From: DATCVR01 sp036566745
GTDB lineage: Bacteria > Actinomycetota > Actinomycetes > Jiangellales > Jiangellaceae
Length of the DNA stretch: 14,720 nt
Reading direction: 5' to 3'
Assembly (NCBI GenBank): GCA_036566745.1
Contig: DATCVR010000394.1
Span: 1-14,720, forward strand
In this document: piece by piece, positions 5,392 to 11,571 of the stretch
Position numbering within the stretch: position 1 is the first letter of the stretch
How the letters are laid out: every line of letters starts with the position of its first letter
Notes under the pieces: generated by a model
Told to the model about the DNA's origin: nothing
What the model saw: the letters and a program-made list of their open reading frames with translations, nothing else
Database searches by the model: none
Made by a program: the position numbers and the translations under genes

Positions 5392-6324
5392 ATGTTGGAG
5401 ACCTCGGTCCGGCTGTTGCGGCTGTTGTCCTTGCTGCAGTCGCGTCCCGACTGGCCCGGCCCCGAGCTGGCCGAGCGGCTCGGCGTGACCTCCAGGACCG
5501 TGCGCAACGACATCGAGCGGCTGCGCATCCTGGGCTACCAGATCCACTCCACCACTGGCACGGCAGGCGGCTACCGGCTCGGGGCGGGCGCGGCGCTGCC
5601 CCCGCTGATCCTGGACGACGAGGAAGCGGTGGCCGTGGCCGTCAGCCTGCACGCGGCGGCCGGTGGCACCGTGACCGGCATCGAGGAGACGTCGCTGCGC
5701 GCCCTCACCAAGCTCCAGCAGATGCTCCCCTCGCGGCTGCGCCGGCGCATCGACGCCGTGGGCGCGGCCACCGTGTCGGTCGCCGGCCGCGGTCCGACCG
5801 TCGACGCCGAGACGCTCACCGTCGTCGCCGCGGCCATCCGCGACCACGAGCAGCTGCGCTTCGACTACCAGGGCCGTGACGGCACGCCCGGCCCGCGCAC
5901 GGCCGAGCCCCACCGCCTCGTCTACACCGGCCGCCGCTGGTACCTACTCGCGTGGGACACCGCTCGCGCCGACTGGCGCACCTTCCGCGCCGACCGCATC
6001 GCCGTCCGCACGCCGAACGGTCCGCGCTTCACGCCCCGCCGGCCTCCGGACGACGCCGCCACCCACGTCGTGCGCGGCGTGGGGTCGACGGCCTGGAAGC
6101 ACCCGGCCCGCGTCCGCCTGCACGCGCCGCTGGAACGGCTCGCCGACCTCCTGCCGCCCGCGGCGGGACTCCTGCACGACGACGGCGTGCTGGAGACCGG
6201 CGGCGACTCCCTGCTCGACCTGGCCGCCTTTCTCGGCAGCCTCGACGTGCCGTTCACGGTCCTGGACCCGCCGGAGCTGCGCGACCTCCTGCACTCCCTC
6301 GCGGCGCGTTTCGCCCACGCGTGA
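5392..6324 (+). CDS. HTH/WYL-domain transcriptional regulator (YafY family)
   Basis: This is a 310-aa DNA-binding regulator. Residues 1-62 form a DeoR/HTH_11-type winged helix (LLRLLSLLQSRPDWPGPELAERLGVTSRTVRNDIERLRILGY, then GGYRLG). The WYL domain spans about 138-210, with the signature RRWYLLAWD at 181-189 and the companion TFRADRI (197-203). A WCX-type C-terminal domain follows (about 235-308). WYL domains sense small ligands or nucleic acids, and YafY-type regulators often repress or activate a divergent neighbour. I chose ATG 5392 rather than an earlier in-frame codon because the family begins MLETS-RLLRLLSLLQ. The divergent VOC gene and the intervening dyad suggest that it controls that gene and itself. 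Confidence 0.9.
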   Translation: MLETSVRLLRLLSLLQSRPDWPGPELAERLGVTSRTVRNDIERLRILGYQIHSTTGTAGGYRLGAGAALPPLILDDEEAVAVAVSLHAAAGGTVTGIEETSLRALTKLQQMLPSRLRRRIDAVGAATVSVAGRGPTVDAETLTVVAAAIRDHEQLRFDYQGRDGTPGPRTAEPHRLVYTGRRWYLLAWDTARADWRTFRADRIAVRTPNGPRFTPRRPPDDAATHVVRGVGSTAWKHPARVRLHAPLERLADLLPPAAGLLHDDGVLETGGDSLLDLAAFLGSLDVPFTVLDPPELRDLLHSLAARFAHA

Positions 6325-6447
6325 CTGCCGGCCCGACCCATCTACCAGGAGAAATGTCGGCTCGCCGGTGCCTGCCAGGAGTAGGCTTCGTCGCAGGTCG
6401 AGAAGGCAACCGAGGCGTAACGCAGCGTCGGTTTGGAGTCCCCCGCC

Positions 6448-6702
6448 ATGAGGTACGACACCATCACCCACACGATCGAGCACGCGCTGGAGCCTGTCGA
6501 GGTGATGCTCGACGCCGGGCCCAGCGAGTTCTGGGCCCGCGCCGTGGCCACCAGGCACTGGCGTGGGCGGCCGCAGATTCTCCTCAGCCAGGGCGGGCGG
6601 CTCGTCTGGGTCGATGCCCACCGCGTCCACCTGGTCGAGCCCGAAGCCGTCGGCCTCGAGGCGACCACCGCTGCCGGAACCCCGTCGCCCACACTCGGCT
6701 GA
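6448..6702 (+). CDS. Small conserved-looking protein, unknown function
   Basis: This is an 84-aa soluble protein, not recognised. It begins MRYDTITHTIEHALEPVEVML and has a basic, aromatic centre (EFWARAVATRHWRGRPQILL) and a beta-like stretch GGRLVWVDAHRVHLVEP. The tail is low in complexity. Codon use is strongly G/C-ending, as in its neighbours. GGAG at 6435-6438 lies nine bases before ATG 6448. A TAGGCT box at 6382-6387 is a possible -10. A strong hairpin follows the stop. It has no signal peptide or membrane segment. The flanking signals support a real gene. Confidence 0.6.
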   Translation: MRYDTITHTIEHALEPVEVMLDAGPSEFWARAVATRHWRGRPQILLSQGGRLVWVDAHRVHLVEPEAVGLEATTAAGTPSPTLG

Positions 6703-6707
6703 CGTGG

Positions 6708-6744
6708 GAGTGCCCCCACCCCGGCATGCGGGGCAGGGGCACTC
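6708..6744. terminator. Hairpin terminator between convergent genes
   Basis: GAGTGCCCC (6708-6716) pairs with GGGGCACTC (6736-6744). An inner CCCCG/CGGGG stem (6719-6723 and 6729-6733) closes a 5-base loop, with 2-base CA bulges on each side. It starts five bases after the stop of the 84-aa gene and lies 36 bases beyond the end of the convergent membrane-protein gene. Confidence 0.75.
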
Positions 6745-6779
6745 GTTGTGCACGGCCAACGGGGGGAATGACCGCTCTA

Positions 6780-7403
6780 TCACGTTACGCCGGAATCACC
6801 GGTGGCCGGAACGCTCGGACGCCGGTACCCCTGATCACCCGGCTCGAGCACGGCCAACGGAAGCATCGCGACCCCGAAGGCCATCGCTGCCGCGGCGAGA
6901 AGATCGAGATCCGCGCTGATCAGCGCGAACCCGACGACGCCGAAGATCGGCGCGCTCGCCCACCACCGTCCCATCCGCTCGCGTGCCACCAGCGCGAACA
7001 GCGGAAGCAGCCCGGCCACGAGGAGCAACGGCCCGGCGATCGTCACGGGGTCCGGCACCGCCACGGCGTCGGCGAACGCCGGGAACAGGTCACCGGCGAT
7101 CACCCAGGCGAAGGCCGTGACCCCGGCCACAACGGCCGTCGCCGCGCCGATAGGCAGAGGGCCTCCGATCCTCCGGCCGGCCGCCACGGCGAAGGCCGCG
7201 AACGAGAGCATCGCGACGAGGAAGAACACATGTCCGACGTTCCAGGCGAAGCCCGGGCCGTACCCGCCGTCGAGGCCGTCGGCGAAGCGGAACCCGGCAT
7301 AGACGAGGAGCCCGGCGGGAGCGGCGACCGCGGCGAGGCGTTCGACCTGGCCGGACCGAAGGCGCTCGGCGCTGCCGGACGAGAGGCTGTGACGTGGGGT
7401 CAT
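6780..7403 (-). CDS. Multi-pass membrane protein, unknown function
   Basis: This is a 207-aa protein with about six hydrophobic segments, at roughly 23-42, 54-76, 84-104, 118-140, 148-164 and 167-186. A short charged N-terminus and a polar C-terminal tail flank them. Between segments 1 and 2 there is a GLDGGYGPGFAWNVGH loop. No transporter or enzyme motif was recognised. The start is uncertain. ATG 7403 has no ribosome site, but CACTCT lies exactly six bases upstream, fitting a leaderless start. An in-frame ATG at 7439 is the alternative. It lies 77 bp downstream of the PPOX-fold gene on the same strand and may share its transcript. Confidence 0.65.
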   Translation of the reverse strand: MTPRHSLSSGSAERLRSGQVERLAAVAAPAGLLVYAGFRFADGLDGGYGPGFAWNVGHVFFLVAMLSFAAFAVAAGRRIGGPLPIGAATAVVAGVTAFAWVIAGDLFPAFADAVAVPDPVTIAGPLLLVAGLLPLFALVARERMGRWWASAPIFGVVGFALISADLDLLAAAAMAFGVAMLPLAVLEPGDQGYRRPSVPATGDSGVT

Positions 7404-7409
7404 GACGCC

Positions 7410-7415
7410 AGAGTG
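7410..7415 (-). promoter_or_regulatory. -10-like box, possible leaderless start of membrane-protein gene
   Basis: CACTCT (minus strand) sits at -12 to -7 relative to ATG 7403. The first base departs from TANNNT and the start codon itself is not certain. Confidence 0.25.
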
Positions 7416-7480
7416 GCCGCCGGCTCCGCCACGGGGCATCGGGGAAGGCCCGGAGTGCACCCCGGTCCGACCCTGGCAGG

Positions 7481-7990
7481 TCAGGGACGCCGTGCCGGCG
7501 CCCAGATCTCGGGCGGGACCGCGACGCGCTCCTCGCCGAAGAATCGCGTGTCGAAGTACCACAGCTCCGTCGGGGTGATCCGCACGAACTTCCAGGTAGC
7601 GGGACCATCGCCCAGGAAGTCGGACGGATCCGGTTCGTCCACGCCAGCCGCGACGGCAGCGCCTGACCTGGCGAAGTAGCGCTCGCACGCCGACGGCACG
7701 TCGTCGTCGGGCAGCCGGATCGCCCGGCCGCCGAGCTGGATACCCACCACGTCCTCGCCGGGCGCCTGCGCCGTGCTGAAGATCGCCACGGCGACGCGTG
7801 GGTCCTGGTCGAGATGGGCCATGTGGCGGGCGCCGGGCAGGGAGATGAACAGCAGCGAGTAGTCGTCGTCAGCGCTGAAGAACACCGGGTTCGCCCAGGC
7901 GCCGCCCGGCCCGGACGTGGACAGCGCGCAGTAGTGGGTCGACTCGAGACACGAACGCAGCTGCCCGTGCCAGTCGAAGCCGTCGCCCAT
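7481..7990 (-). CDS. Pyridoxamine 5'-phosphate oxidase-fold (PPOX) protein
   Basis: This is a 169-aa split-barrel flavin-binding family protein. The pattern HYCALSTSGPGGAWANPVFFSADDDYSLLFIS (19-50) followed by HMAHLDQDPRVAVAIFST (56-73) is the usual PPOX entry: beta strands, then substrate/cofactor contacts, then a (L/N)xDPRVAV strand. GIQLGGRAIRL (83-92) and WKFVRITPTELWYFD (133-147) complete the barrel. Such proteins bind FMN, F420 or haem and often reduce or oxidise small molecules. The ligand is unknown. I chose ATG 7990 because GAGGAG lies four bases upstream; the GTG at 8002 overlaps the ribosome site. The gene is divergent from the sulfotransferase-like gene. Confidence 0.82.
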   Translation of the reverse strand: MGDGFDWHGQLRSCLESTHYCALSTSGPGGAWANPVFFSADDDYSLLFISLPGARHMAHLDQDPRVAVAIFSTAQAPGEDVVGIQLGGRAIRLPDDDVPSACERYFARSGAAVAAGVDEPDPSDFLGDGPATWKFVRITPTELWYFDTRFFGEERVAVPPEIWAPARRP

Positions 7991-8069
7991 CGATCTCCTC
8001 ACCCGACGTCACCTCTGCCCTCTCGCCGAAGCCAGGACCGTCGCCGACAGTACAGCCGCCATGTCCGCC

Positions 8070-8075
8070 TAGCAT
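8070..8075 (+). promoter_or_regulatory. -10 box, leaderless start of sulfotransferase-like gene
   Basis: TAGCAT is a TANNNT match at -12 to -7 relative to GTG 8082. No Shine-Dalgarno precedes the GTG. A TACTGT box on the opposite strand (8047-8052) could serve the divergent PPOX gene. Confidence 0.5.
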
Positions 8076-8081
8076 GCCCGG

Positions 8082-8774
8082 GTGATCGTCTGGGTCTCGT
8101 CGTTTCCGCGTTCGGGCAACACCTTCCTCCGCATCGTGCTGAACCGGCTGTACGGGATCCGGACGTCGGTCGTGTACGACCGCGACGGCGTAGCGGAGCG
8201 CTTCGGAGGCGACTTCGTCGGGTACGAGGACCGGCCCGCCACCTATGACGCGATGCGTGCCTCGCCCGACGTGCACGTCGTCAAGACCCATCGCCGCCGC
8301 GACGACCTCGTGGACGACGCCGACCTGGCCGTGTGCCTGGTCCGCGACGGCCGGGACTCACTGGTGTCGTGGGCACGCCTGACCAGCGAGGAGGACACCA
8401 GCCGGTTCGACACCGAGCTGCGCGTGATGATCGAGCGCGACGCGGAGGTCGGGACCGGCAGTTGGGGACACAACGTCCTGAGCTGGCTGGAGCCGGCCGT
8501 GCCACACCGGGTCCTGCTCAGGTACGACGACCTCGCCCGCGAGCCACGAGCCTCCGTCGAGCGGGTCATGACCACGCTGGTGCCCGGCCTCCGGCCACGC
8601 GAGGACGCCACGATCCCGACGTTCGCCGACTTGCAGCAGGTCGACCGCGCCTTCTTCCGCCGCGGCAAGCCGGGTACTCATCGCGACGAGCTTCCCGACG
8701 AGCTGCACGAGCTGTTCTGGTCGAAGGCGGACAACGTGGCGGCGATGGCGCTGCTGGGCCACCGCCGGCCGTAG
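8082..8774 (+). CDS. Sulfotransferase-domain protein
   Basis: This is a 230-aa protein resembling PAPS-dependent sulfotransferases, which move sulfate to hydroxyl or amine groups. SFPRSGNT (7-14) matches the 5'-phosphosulfate-binding loop (typically YPKSGTT). VKTHR (67-71) fits the strand after it. LVRDGRDSLVSW (86-97) matches the 3'-phosphate-binding motif (RxPxDxxxS). FFRRGKPGTHRDEL (191-204) resembles the C-terminal RKG-x-GDW motif, with its aromatic Trp replaced. At 230 aa it is somewhat short but contains all the core elements. The acceptor is unknown. The start is GTG 8082, with TAGCAT exactly six bases upstream and the motif starting at residue 7. Confidence 0.85.
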   Translation: MIVWVSSFPRSGNTFLRIVLNRLYGIRTSVVYDRDGVAERFGGDFVGYEDRPATYDAMRASPDVHVVKTHRRRDDLVDDADLAVCLVRDGRDSLVSWARLTSEEDTSRFDTELRVMIERDAEVGTGSWGHNVLSWLEPAVPHRVLLRYDDLAREPRASVERVMTTLVPGLRPREDATIPTFADLQQVDRAFFRRGKPGTHRDELPDELHELFWSKADNVAAMALLGHRRP

Positions 8775-8783
8775 ACGGCAGCG

Positions 8784-8804
8784 CGGGTGAACCACGATCA
8801 CCCG
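8784..8804. terminator. Weak inverted repeat after sulfotransferase-like gene
   Basis: CGGGTGA (8784-8790) and TCACCCG (8798-8804) flank a 7-base loop, beginning 10 bases after the stop. The stem is short, so termination here is tentative. Confidence 0.35.
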
Positions 8805-8885
8805 GTTGGGGTGAGGTGGGGCGAGCCCACGACGGGCACCATCGTCAACGGGTCGGGCCCACACCTTCGAGACGAGGACGCCGCC

Positions 8886-9281
8886 ATGGACGACTACCCG
8901 CTGCTCGACGTGTTCTTCAGCATGCTGTGGTTCTTCCTGTTCGTCGCGTGGATCTTCCTGCTCGTCATGATCCTCAGCGATGTGTTCCGCAGCGATGACT
9001 TCGGCGGCTGGAGCAAAGCCCTCTGGGCGCTGTTCATCATCATCCTTCCCATCCTGGGCTGTTTCATCTACCTGATCGCGCGCGGTCAAGGCATGGCAGA
9101 ACGCCGAGCGTACGAGTACCGGCAGCAGCAGGAGGCCTTCCGCAGCTACGTCCAGGAGACCGCTCAGGAGTCGACCAGCAGCGCCGCGGACGAACTCGCC
9201 AAGCTCGCCCAGCTCCGCGATGCCGGAAACATCACACCGGACGAGTTCGCCGCCCAGAAGGCCAAGCTCCTGGCGACGTGA
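8886..9281 (+). CDS. Membrane protein with PLDc_N-like helices and SHOCT domain
   Basis: This is a 131-aa protein with two hydrophobic helices, about 9-32 (VFFSMLWFFLFVAWIFLLVMIL) and 45-66 (ALWALFIIILPILGCFIYLIARG). The spacing and the W-KALW-L--I-LPILG-FIYLI pattern are those of the phospholipase D N-terminal (PLDc_N) membrane region, without the PLD catalytic domain. A charged helix (68-95) leads to a C-terminal SHOCT motif at about 102-130 (ELAKLAQLRDAGNITPDEFAAQKAKLL), a short domain seen at protein ends and linked to oligomerisation. GAGGAC lies nine bases before ATG 8886. It probably acts at the cell membrane. Its specific role is unknown. Confidence 0.82.
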   Translation: MDDYPLLDVFFSMLWFFLFVAWIFLLVMILSDVFRSDDFGGWSKALWALFIIILPILGCFIYLIARGQGMAERRAYEYRQQQEAFRSYVQETAQESTSSAADELAKLAQLRDAGNITPDEFAAQKAKLLAT

Positions 9282-9345
9282 AACCGGCGGCCGGCGAACC
9301 GCGTCCGGCTCGGGCGGCCGGCTGGTCGTTGTCCGTGGTCGCGTC

Positions 9346-9351
9346 TAGCGT
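9346..9351 (+). promoter_or_regulatory. -10 box for isochorismatase-family gene
   Basis: TAGCGT predicts a start near 9358 and a leader of about 26 bases that carries the GGAGGA ribosome site. No clear -35 was seen. The hexamer is identical to the one assigned to the VOC gene. Confidence 0.45.
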
Positions 9352-9383
9352 GAGGGGCACGCAGACCACCTCGGAGGAACGTC

Positions 9384-9935
9384 ATGACCACTCTGACCGG
9401 ACGCCCGAACACCGCGCTGCTCGTCGTCGACGTCCAGAACGGCAACACGGCCGGCGCGCACAACCGTGACGAGGTCATCGCCAACATCGCCACGCTCGTG
9501 GACAAGGCCCGAGCCGGGAGCGTGCCCGTCGTCTGGGTGCAGCACTCCAGCGACGACATGCCCCAGGGCAGCGAGGGCTGGCGCTACGTTCCCGAGCTCA
9601 GCCAGGATCAGTCCGAGCCCGTGGTCCACAAGCGGTATGCCGACTCCTTCGAGGAGACCACCCTCGAGGCCGTCCTCGCCGAGCGCGGCATCGGCAGCCT
9701 GGTCGTCGCCGGAGCACAGACCGACGAGTGCATCCGGGCCACCCTCCACGGCGCGATCGTCCGCGGCTACGACGCGACGCTCGTCGACGACGCCCACACC
9801 ACCGAAGACCTCAGCCCGTGGGGCGCCCCCACACCCGACAAGGTCATCGACCACACGAACCTCTACTGGCAGAACCACACCGCTCCCGGCCGGCGCGCCG
9901 GCACCGTGAGCACCGCTTCCGTCGACTTCGGCTGA
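9384..9935 (+). CDS. Isochorismatase-family cysteine hydrolase
   Basis: This is a 183-aa cytoplasmic hydrolase of the isochorismatase/nicotinamidase superfamily. The Asp-Lys-Cys catalytic triad is visible: Asp16 in ALLVVDVQNG (11-20), Lys83 in VVHKRYADSF (80-89) and Cys116 in VVAGAQTDECIRAT (107-120). The cis-peptide region before the cysteine and the following LHGAIVRGYDATLVDDAHTT are typical. Substrates in the family include isochorismate, nicotinamide, N-carbamoyl compounds and ureidoacrylate; which applies here cannot be told. Length is normal. GGAGGA lies before ATG 9384. It looks monocistronic, with its own -10 and a dyad after the stop. Confidence 0.9.
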   Translation: MTTLTGRPNTALLVVDVQNGNTAGAHNRDEVIANIATLVDKARAGSVPVVWVQHSSDDMPQGSEGWRYVPELSQDQSEPVVHKRYADSFEETTLEAVLAERGIGSLVVAGAQTDECIRATLHGAIVRGYDATLVDDAHTTEDLSPWGAPTPDKVIDHTNLYWQNHTAPGRRAGTVSTASVDFG

Positions 9936-9972
9936 GGCCGCCCACCGGCGCGGCCGAGCGACCTCGACCGTC

Positions 9973-9989
9973 GCCGAGCCGGGCTCGGC
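9973..9989. repeat. 17-bp dyad after isochorismatase gene
   Basis: GCCGAGCC (9973-9980) and GGCTCGGC (9982-9989) form a perfect dyad around a single G. It is 37 bases past the stop at 9935 and about 19 bases before the TATTTT box at 10008. It could be a terminator (with a loop formed from the centre) or an operator over the -35 region of the next promoter. Confidence 0.4.
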
Positions 9990-10007
9990 CCGTCCGTGGA
10001 CGTCCAC

Positions 10008-10013
10008 TATTTT
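10008..10013 (+). promoter_or_regulatory. -10 box upstream of 61-aa open frame
   Basis: TATTTT lies in an AT-rich patch inside GC-rich DNA and predicts a start near 10020. That leaves a leader of about 33 bases before ATG 10053. The -35 region is not clear and overlaps the dyad at 9973-9989. Confidence 0.4.
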
Positions 10014-10052
10014 CGATCATGGACGCTGACGGCACGATGGAAGCACGAGGTC

Positions 10053-10238
10053 ATGGCCGACCAACTCCGCCATGCCGTCGGGGCGCTCGACGCGGTGTCG
10101 GCGAACCTGGACCAGGCGTTCGAGCGGCTGGGCACGACCATCCGGGCGTCGGTGCGGCGGACGTCGGCCCCCATCGGCAGTGCCGACGTGCGCGAACGCA
10201 TCGACGCGGACGGTGTTCGATCCAGCGTCCTTGAGTGA
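10053..10238 (+). CDS. Small 61-aa protein, unknown function
   Basis: This is a 61-aa acidic/basic helical protein (MADQLRHAVGALDAVSANLDQAFERLG...). Codons are strongly G/C-ending for about the first 50 residues, arguing that it was or is translated. The last dozen codons (GGT GTT CGA TCC ... CTT GAG) lose that bias just where another frame begins to look coding. It may therefore be a separate small gene overlapping the start of the DUF4185-like remnant, or the 5' part of a frameshifted gene. The ribosome site is poor (ACGAGG). An AT-rich -10 box lies upstream. No family was recognised. Confidence 0.4.
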   Translation: MADQLRHAVGALDAVSANLDQAFERLGTTIRASVRRTSAPIGSADVRERIDADGVRSSVLE

Positions 10239-10836
10239 GCCGGTGGATCGGGTCGACCTGCCGTCGGACATCGGTGTGGCGTGGGGATCTGCCCTCCGAC
10301 GGGTCGACGGGCATGTGTACGTCTACGGCACCCGGGACGAGCACTCTCGCAAGACCATGCACCTGGCGCGGGTCACGGGTGACAGCCTGCGCGGGCGGTG
10401 GGAGTTCCGGACCAGACGCGGCGACTGGTCCCCCGACGAGCGCGACGCGGCGGGACTGCTGCCCGGGTGTCGAACGAGTTCAGTGTGTCGCGGGTCGGCC
10501 GACGCTTCATGCTGCTGACCCACGACACCACGACGCCCTACTCCCCGGACATCGTGGGCTACTTCTCACCGTCGCCGGCCGGCCCGTTCGTCGACAAGAC
10601 CCTGCTCTACACCACACCCGAGACCGGCGCGCGGCGTATACCGCGACTCCGGCGTCGTGACCCACAACTCCCACGCCCACCCGCACCTCGACCGCGGCCC
10701 CGGCGGACTCGCCGTCTCGTACAACGTGCACTCGCTCCGGCCGGCGGGCCGGGAGCCTGGACAGCCCTGGGCCATCTACGACCACGCCTCGCTGTATCGC
10801 CCACGGGTCGTCACCCTGAGGTGGGCCGAGCCCTAG
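10213..10836 (+). pseudogene. Frameshifted DUF4185-like beta-propeller protein
   Basis: Three segments in two frames read as one protein. Segment A (to about 10466) gives VDLPSDIGVAWGSALRRVDG, then HVYVYGTRDE and LARVTGDSLRGRWEF. Segment B (about 10467-10633) gives VSNEFSVSRVGRRFMLLTHD, then IVGYFSPSPAGPFVDKTLLY and TTPETG. Segment C (10636-10836) gives VYRDSGVVTHNSHAHPHLD, then LAVSYNVHSLRPAG, and ends WAEP-stop. This resembles DUF4185 (glycosidase-like propeller) proteins, which are normally secreted and longer, so the N-terminus and signal peptide are missing. The first shift fits loss of one base in the CCCGGG run near 10462-10467. The second fits gain of one base near 10630-10636. The two compensate. 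Either this is a real decayed gene or there are two assembly errors. The start point is approximate. Confidence 0.65.
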
Positions 10837-10872
10837 GCCGGAGGCAGGTCCGGGAACTCGCACACGTCCGGG

Positions 10873-10899
10873 TGTCGAGAACGCGGCGCCGGCTCCGTC
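10873..10899 (+). promoter_or_regulatory. ECF42-type promoter of PPOX gene
   Basis: TGTCGA (10873-10878), a 17-base spacer and CGTC (10896-10899) form the element. The extended form TCGAGAAC-N8-GGCTCCGTCC is shared, at identical spacing, with the promoter of the DGPF gene at 11494-11520. From memory, ECF42 targets in Streptomyces venezuelae use TGTCGA and CG(A/T)C. The predicted leader to ATG 10989 is about 80 bases. Confidence 0.65.
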
Positions 10900-10988
10900 C
10901 CAGGGTTACCAGCGGCGGCCACCTGTCGAAGCGCGATCCCGATGAGGCGCTGGGGCGGACCACGAAGACGACAACGAGAGGGACGACC

Positions 10989-11486
10989 ATGCAATCGAAC
11001 GAGGTCACCGAGGTTCTGAACCGACCGATCAGCCGAGACCTGTTGGCCCGCGACCTGACCCGCCTGGCCTACGTCGCCACCGACGGCACACCCCGCAACG
11101 TCCCGATCGGCTTCACCTGGAACGGCTCGGAGATCGTCATGTGCACTCCGAAGAACGCCCCGAAGCTCCCAGCCCTGCGCAAGAACCTGACGGTTGCCCT
11201 GACGATCGACACCGAGGTGCACCCGCCCATGATCTTGCTCATCCGCGGTCGGGCCGAGCTGGACGTCGTCGATGGCATCCCGGACGAGTATCTCGAGGCG
11301 AACACCACCTATGCGATGACGCCCGAGCAGCGGGTCCACTGGGAGGCGGAGGTGCGTTCGCTCTATGACGGCATGGTCCGGATCGTCGTGACCCCGACGT
11401 GGGCGAAGCTGATCGATTTCGAGACGACTCTGCCCAGTGCCGTCGAGGAGCTGGTCCGGCAGCGGGCCGAGCGTCAGCGCGCCTGA
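10989..11486 (+). CDS. PPOX-fold protein, predicted ECF42 target
   Basis: This is a 165-aa split-barrel flavin/deazaflavin-type protein. LARDLTRLAYVATDGTPRNVPIGFTWNGSEIVMCTPKNAPKLPALRKNLTVALTID (19-74) gives the family pattern: short helix, strand with G-x-P-x-x-VP, then a strand and K-x-x-x-L-x-x-N-x-x-VALTID. MILLIRGRAEL (81-91) and MVRIVVTPTWAKLIDF (129-144) complete the barrel. The activity and cofactor (FMN, F420, haem) are not predictable. GAGAGGG precedes ATG 10989. The matched promoter element at 10873-10899 and its position before the DGPF-sigma pair suggest it belongs to the ECF42 regulon. It has no notable similarity in layout to the other PPOX protein (7481-7990) beyond the fold. 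Confidence 0.82.
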   Translation: MQSNEVTEVLNRPISRDLLARDLTRLAYVATDGTPRNVPIGFTWNGSEIVMCTPKNAPKLPALRKNLTVALTIDTEVHPPMILLIRGRAELDVVDGIPDEYLEANTTYAMTPEQRVHWEAEVRSLYDGMVRIVVTPTWAKLIDFETTLPSAVEELVRQRAERQRA

Positions 11487-11493
11487 GCGCCGC

Positions 11494-11520
11494 GGTCGAG
11501 AACCCGCACGCGGCTTCGTC
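11494..11520 (+). promoter_or_regulatory. ECF42-type promoter of DGPF-sigma operon
   Basis: GGTCGA (11494-11499), a 17-base spacer and CGTC (11517-11520) match the element before the PPOX gene in sequence and spacing (TCGAGAAC...GGCTTCGTCC). The predicted start is near 11527, giving a leader of about 45 bases to ATG 11572. This implies autoregulation of the sigma factor through its operon. Confidence 0.65.
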
Positions 11521-11571
11521 CCCGGGAGCGAGCACGACCAGAATGGGCCGCACCTCACCAAGGAGACCATG

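Noticed and set aside
6354..6447. ATG at 6354 with AGGAGA just upstream, as a possible small leader gene
   Set aside because: The frame has no nearby stop and runs through the next gene without protein-like features. The good ribosome match is probably chance.
5952..7679. A 575-codon plus-strand open frame
   Set aside because: It overlaps the WYL gene, the 84-aa gene and two minus-strand genes. It shows no family pattern and an arginine/proline-rich composition. GC-rich DNA readily yields such frames.
9324..9345. GGTCGT and CGTC before the isochorismatase-family gene as an ECF42 promoter
   Set aside because: The spacing is only about 12 bases and the extended TCGAGAAC/GGCT-CGTCC context is missing. 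The TAGCGT -10 explains the site better.
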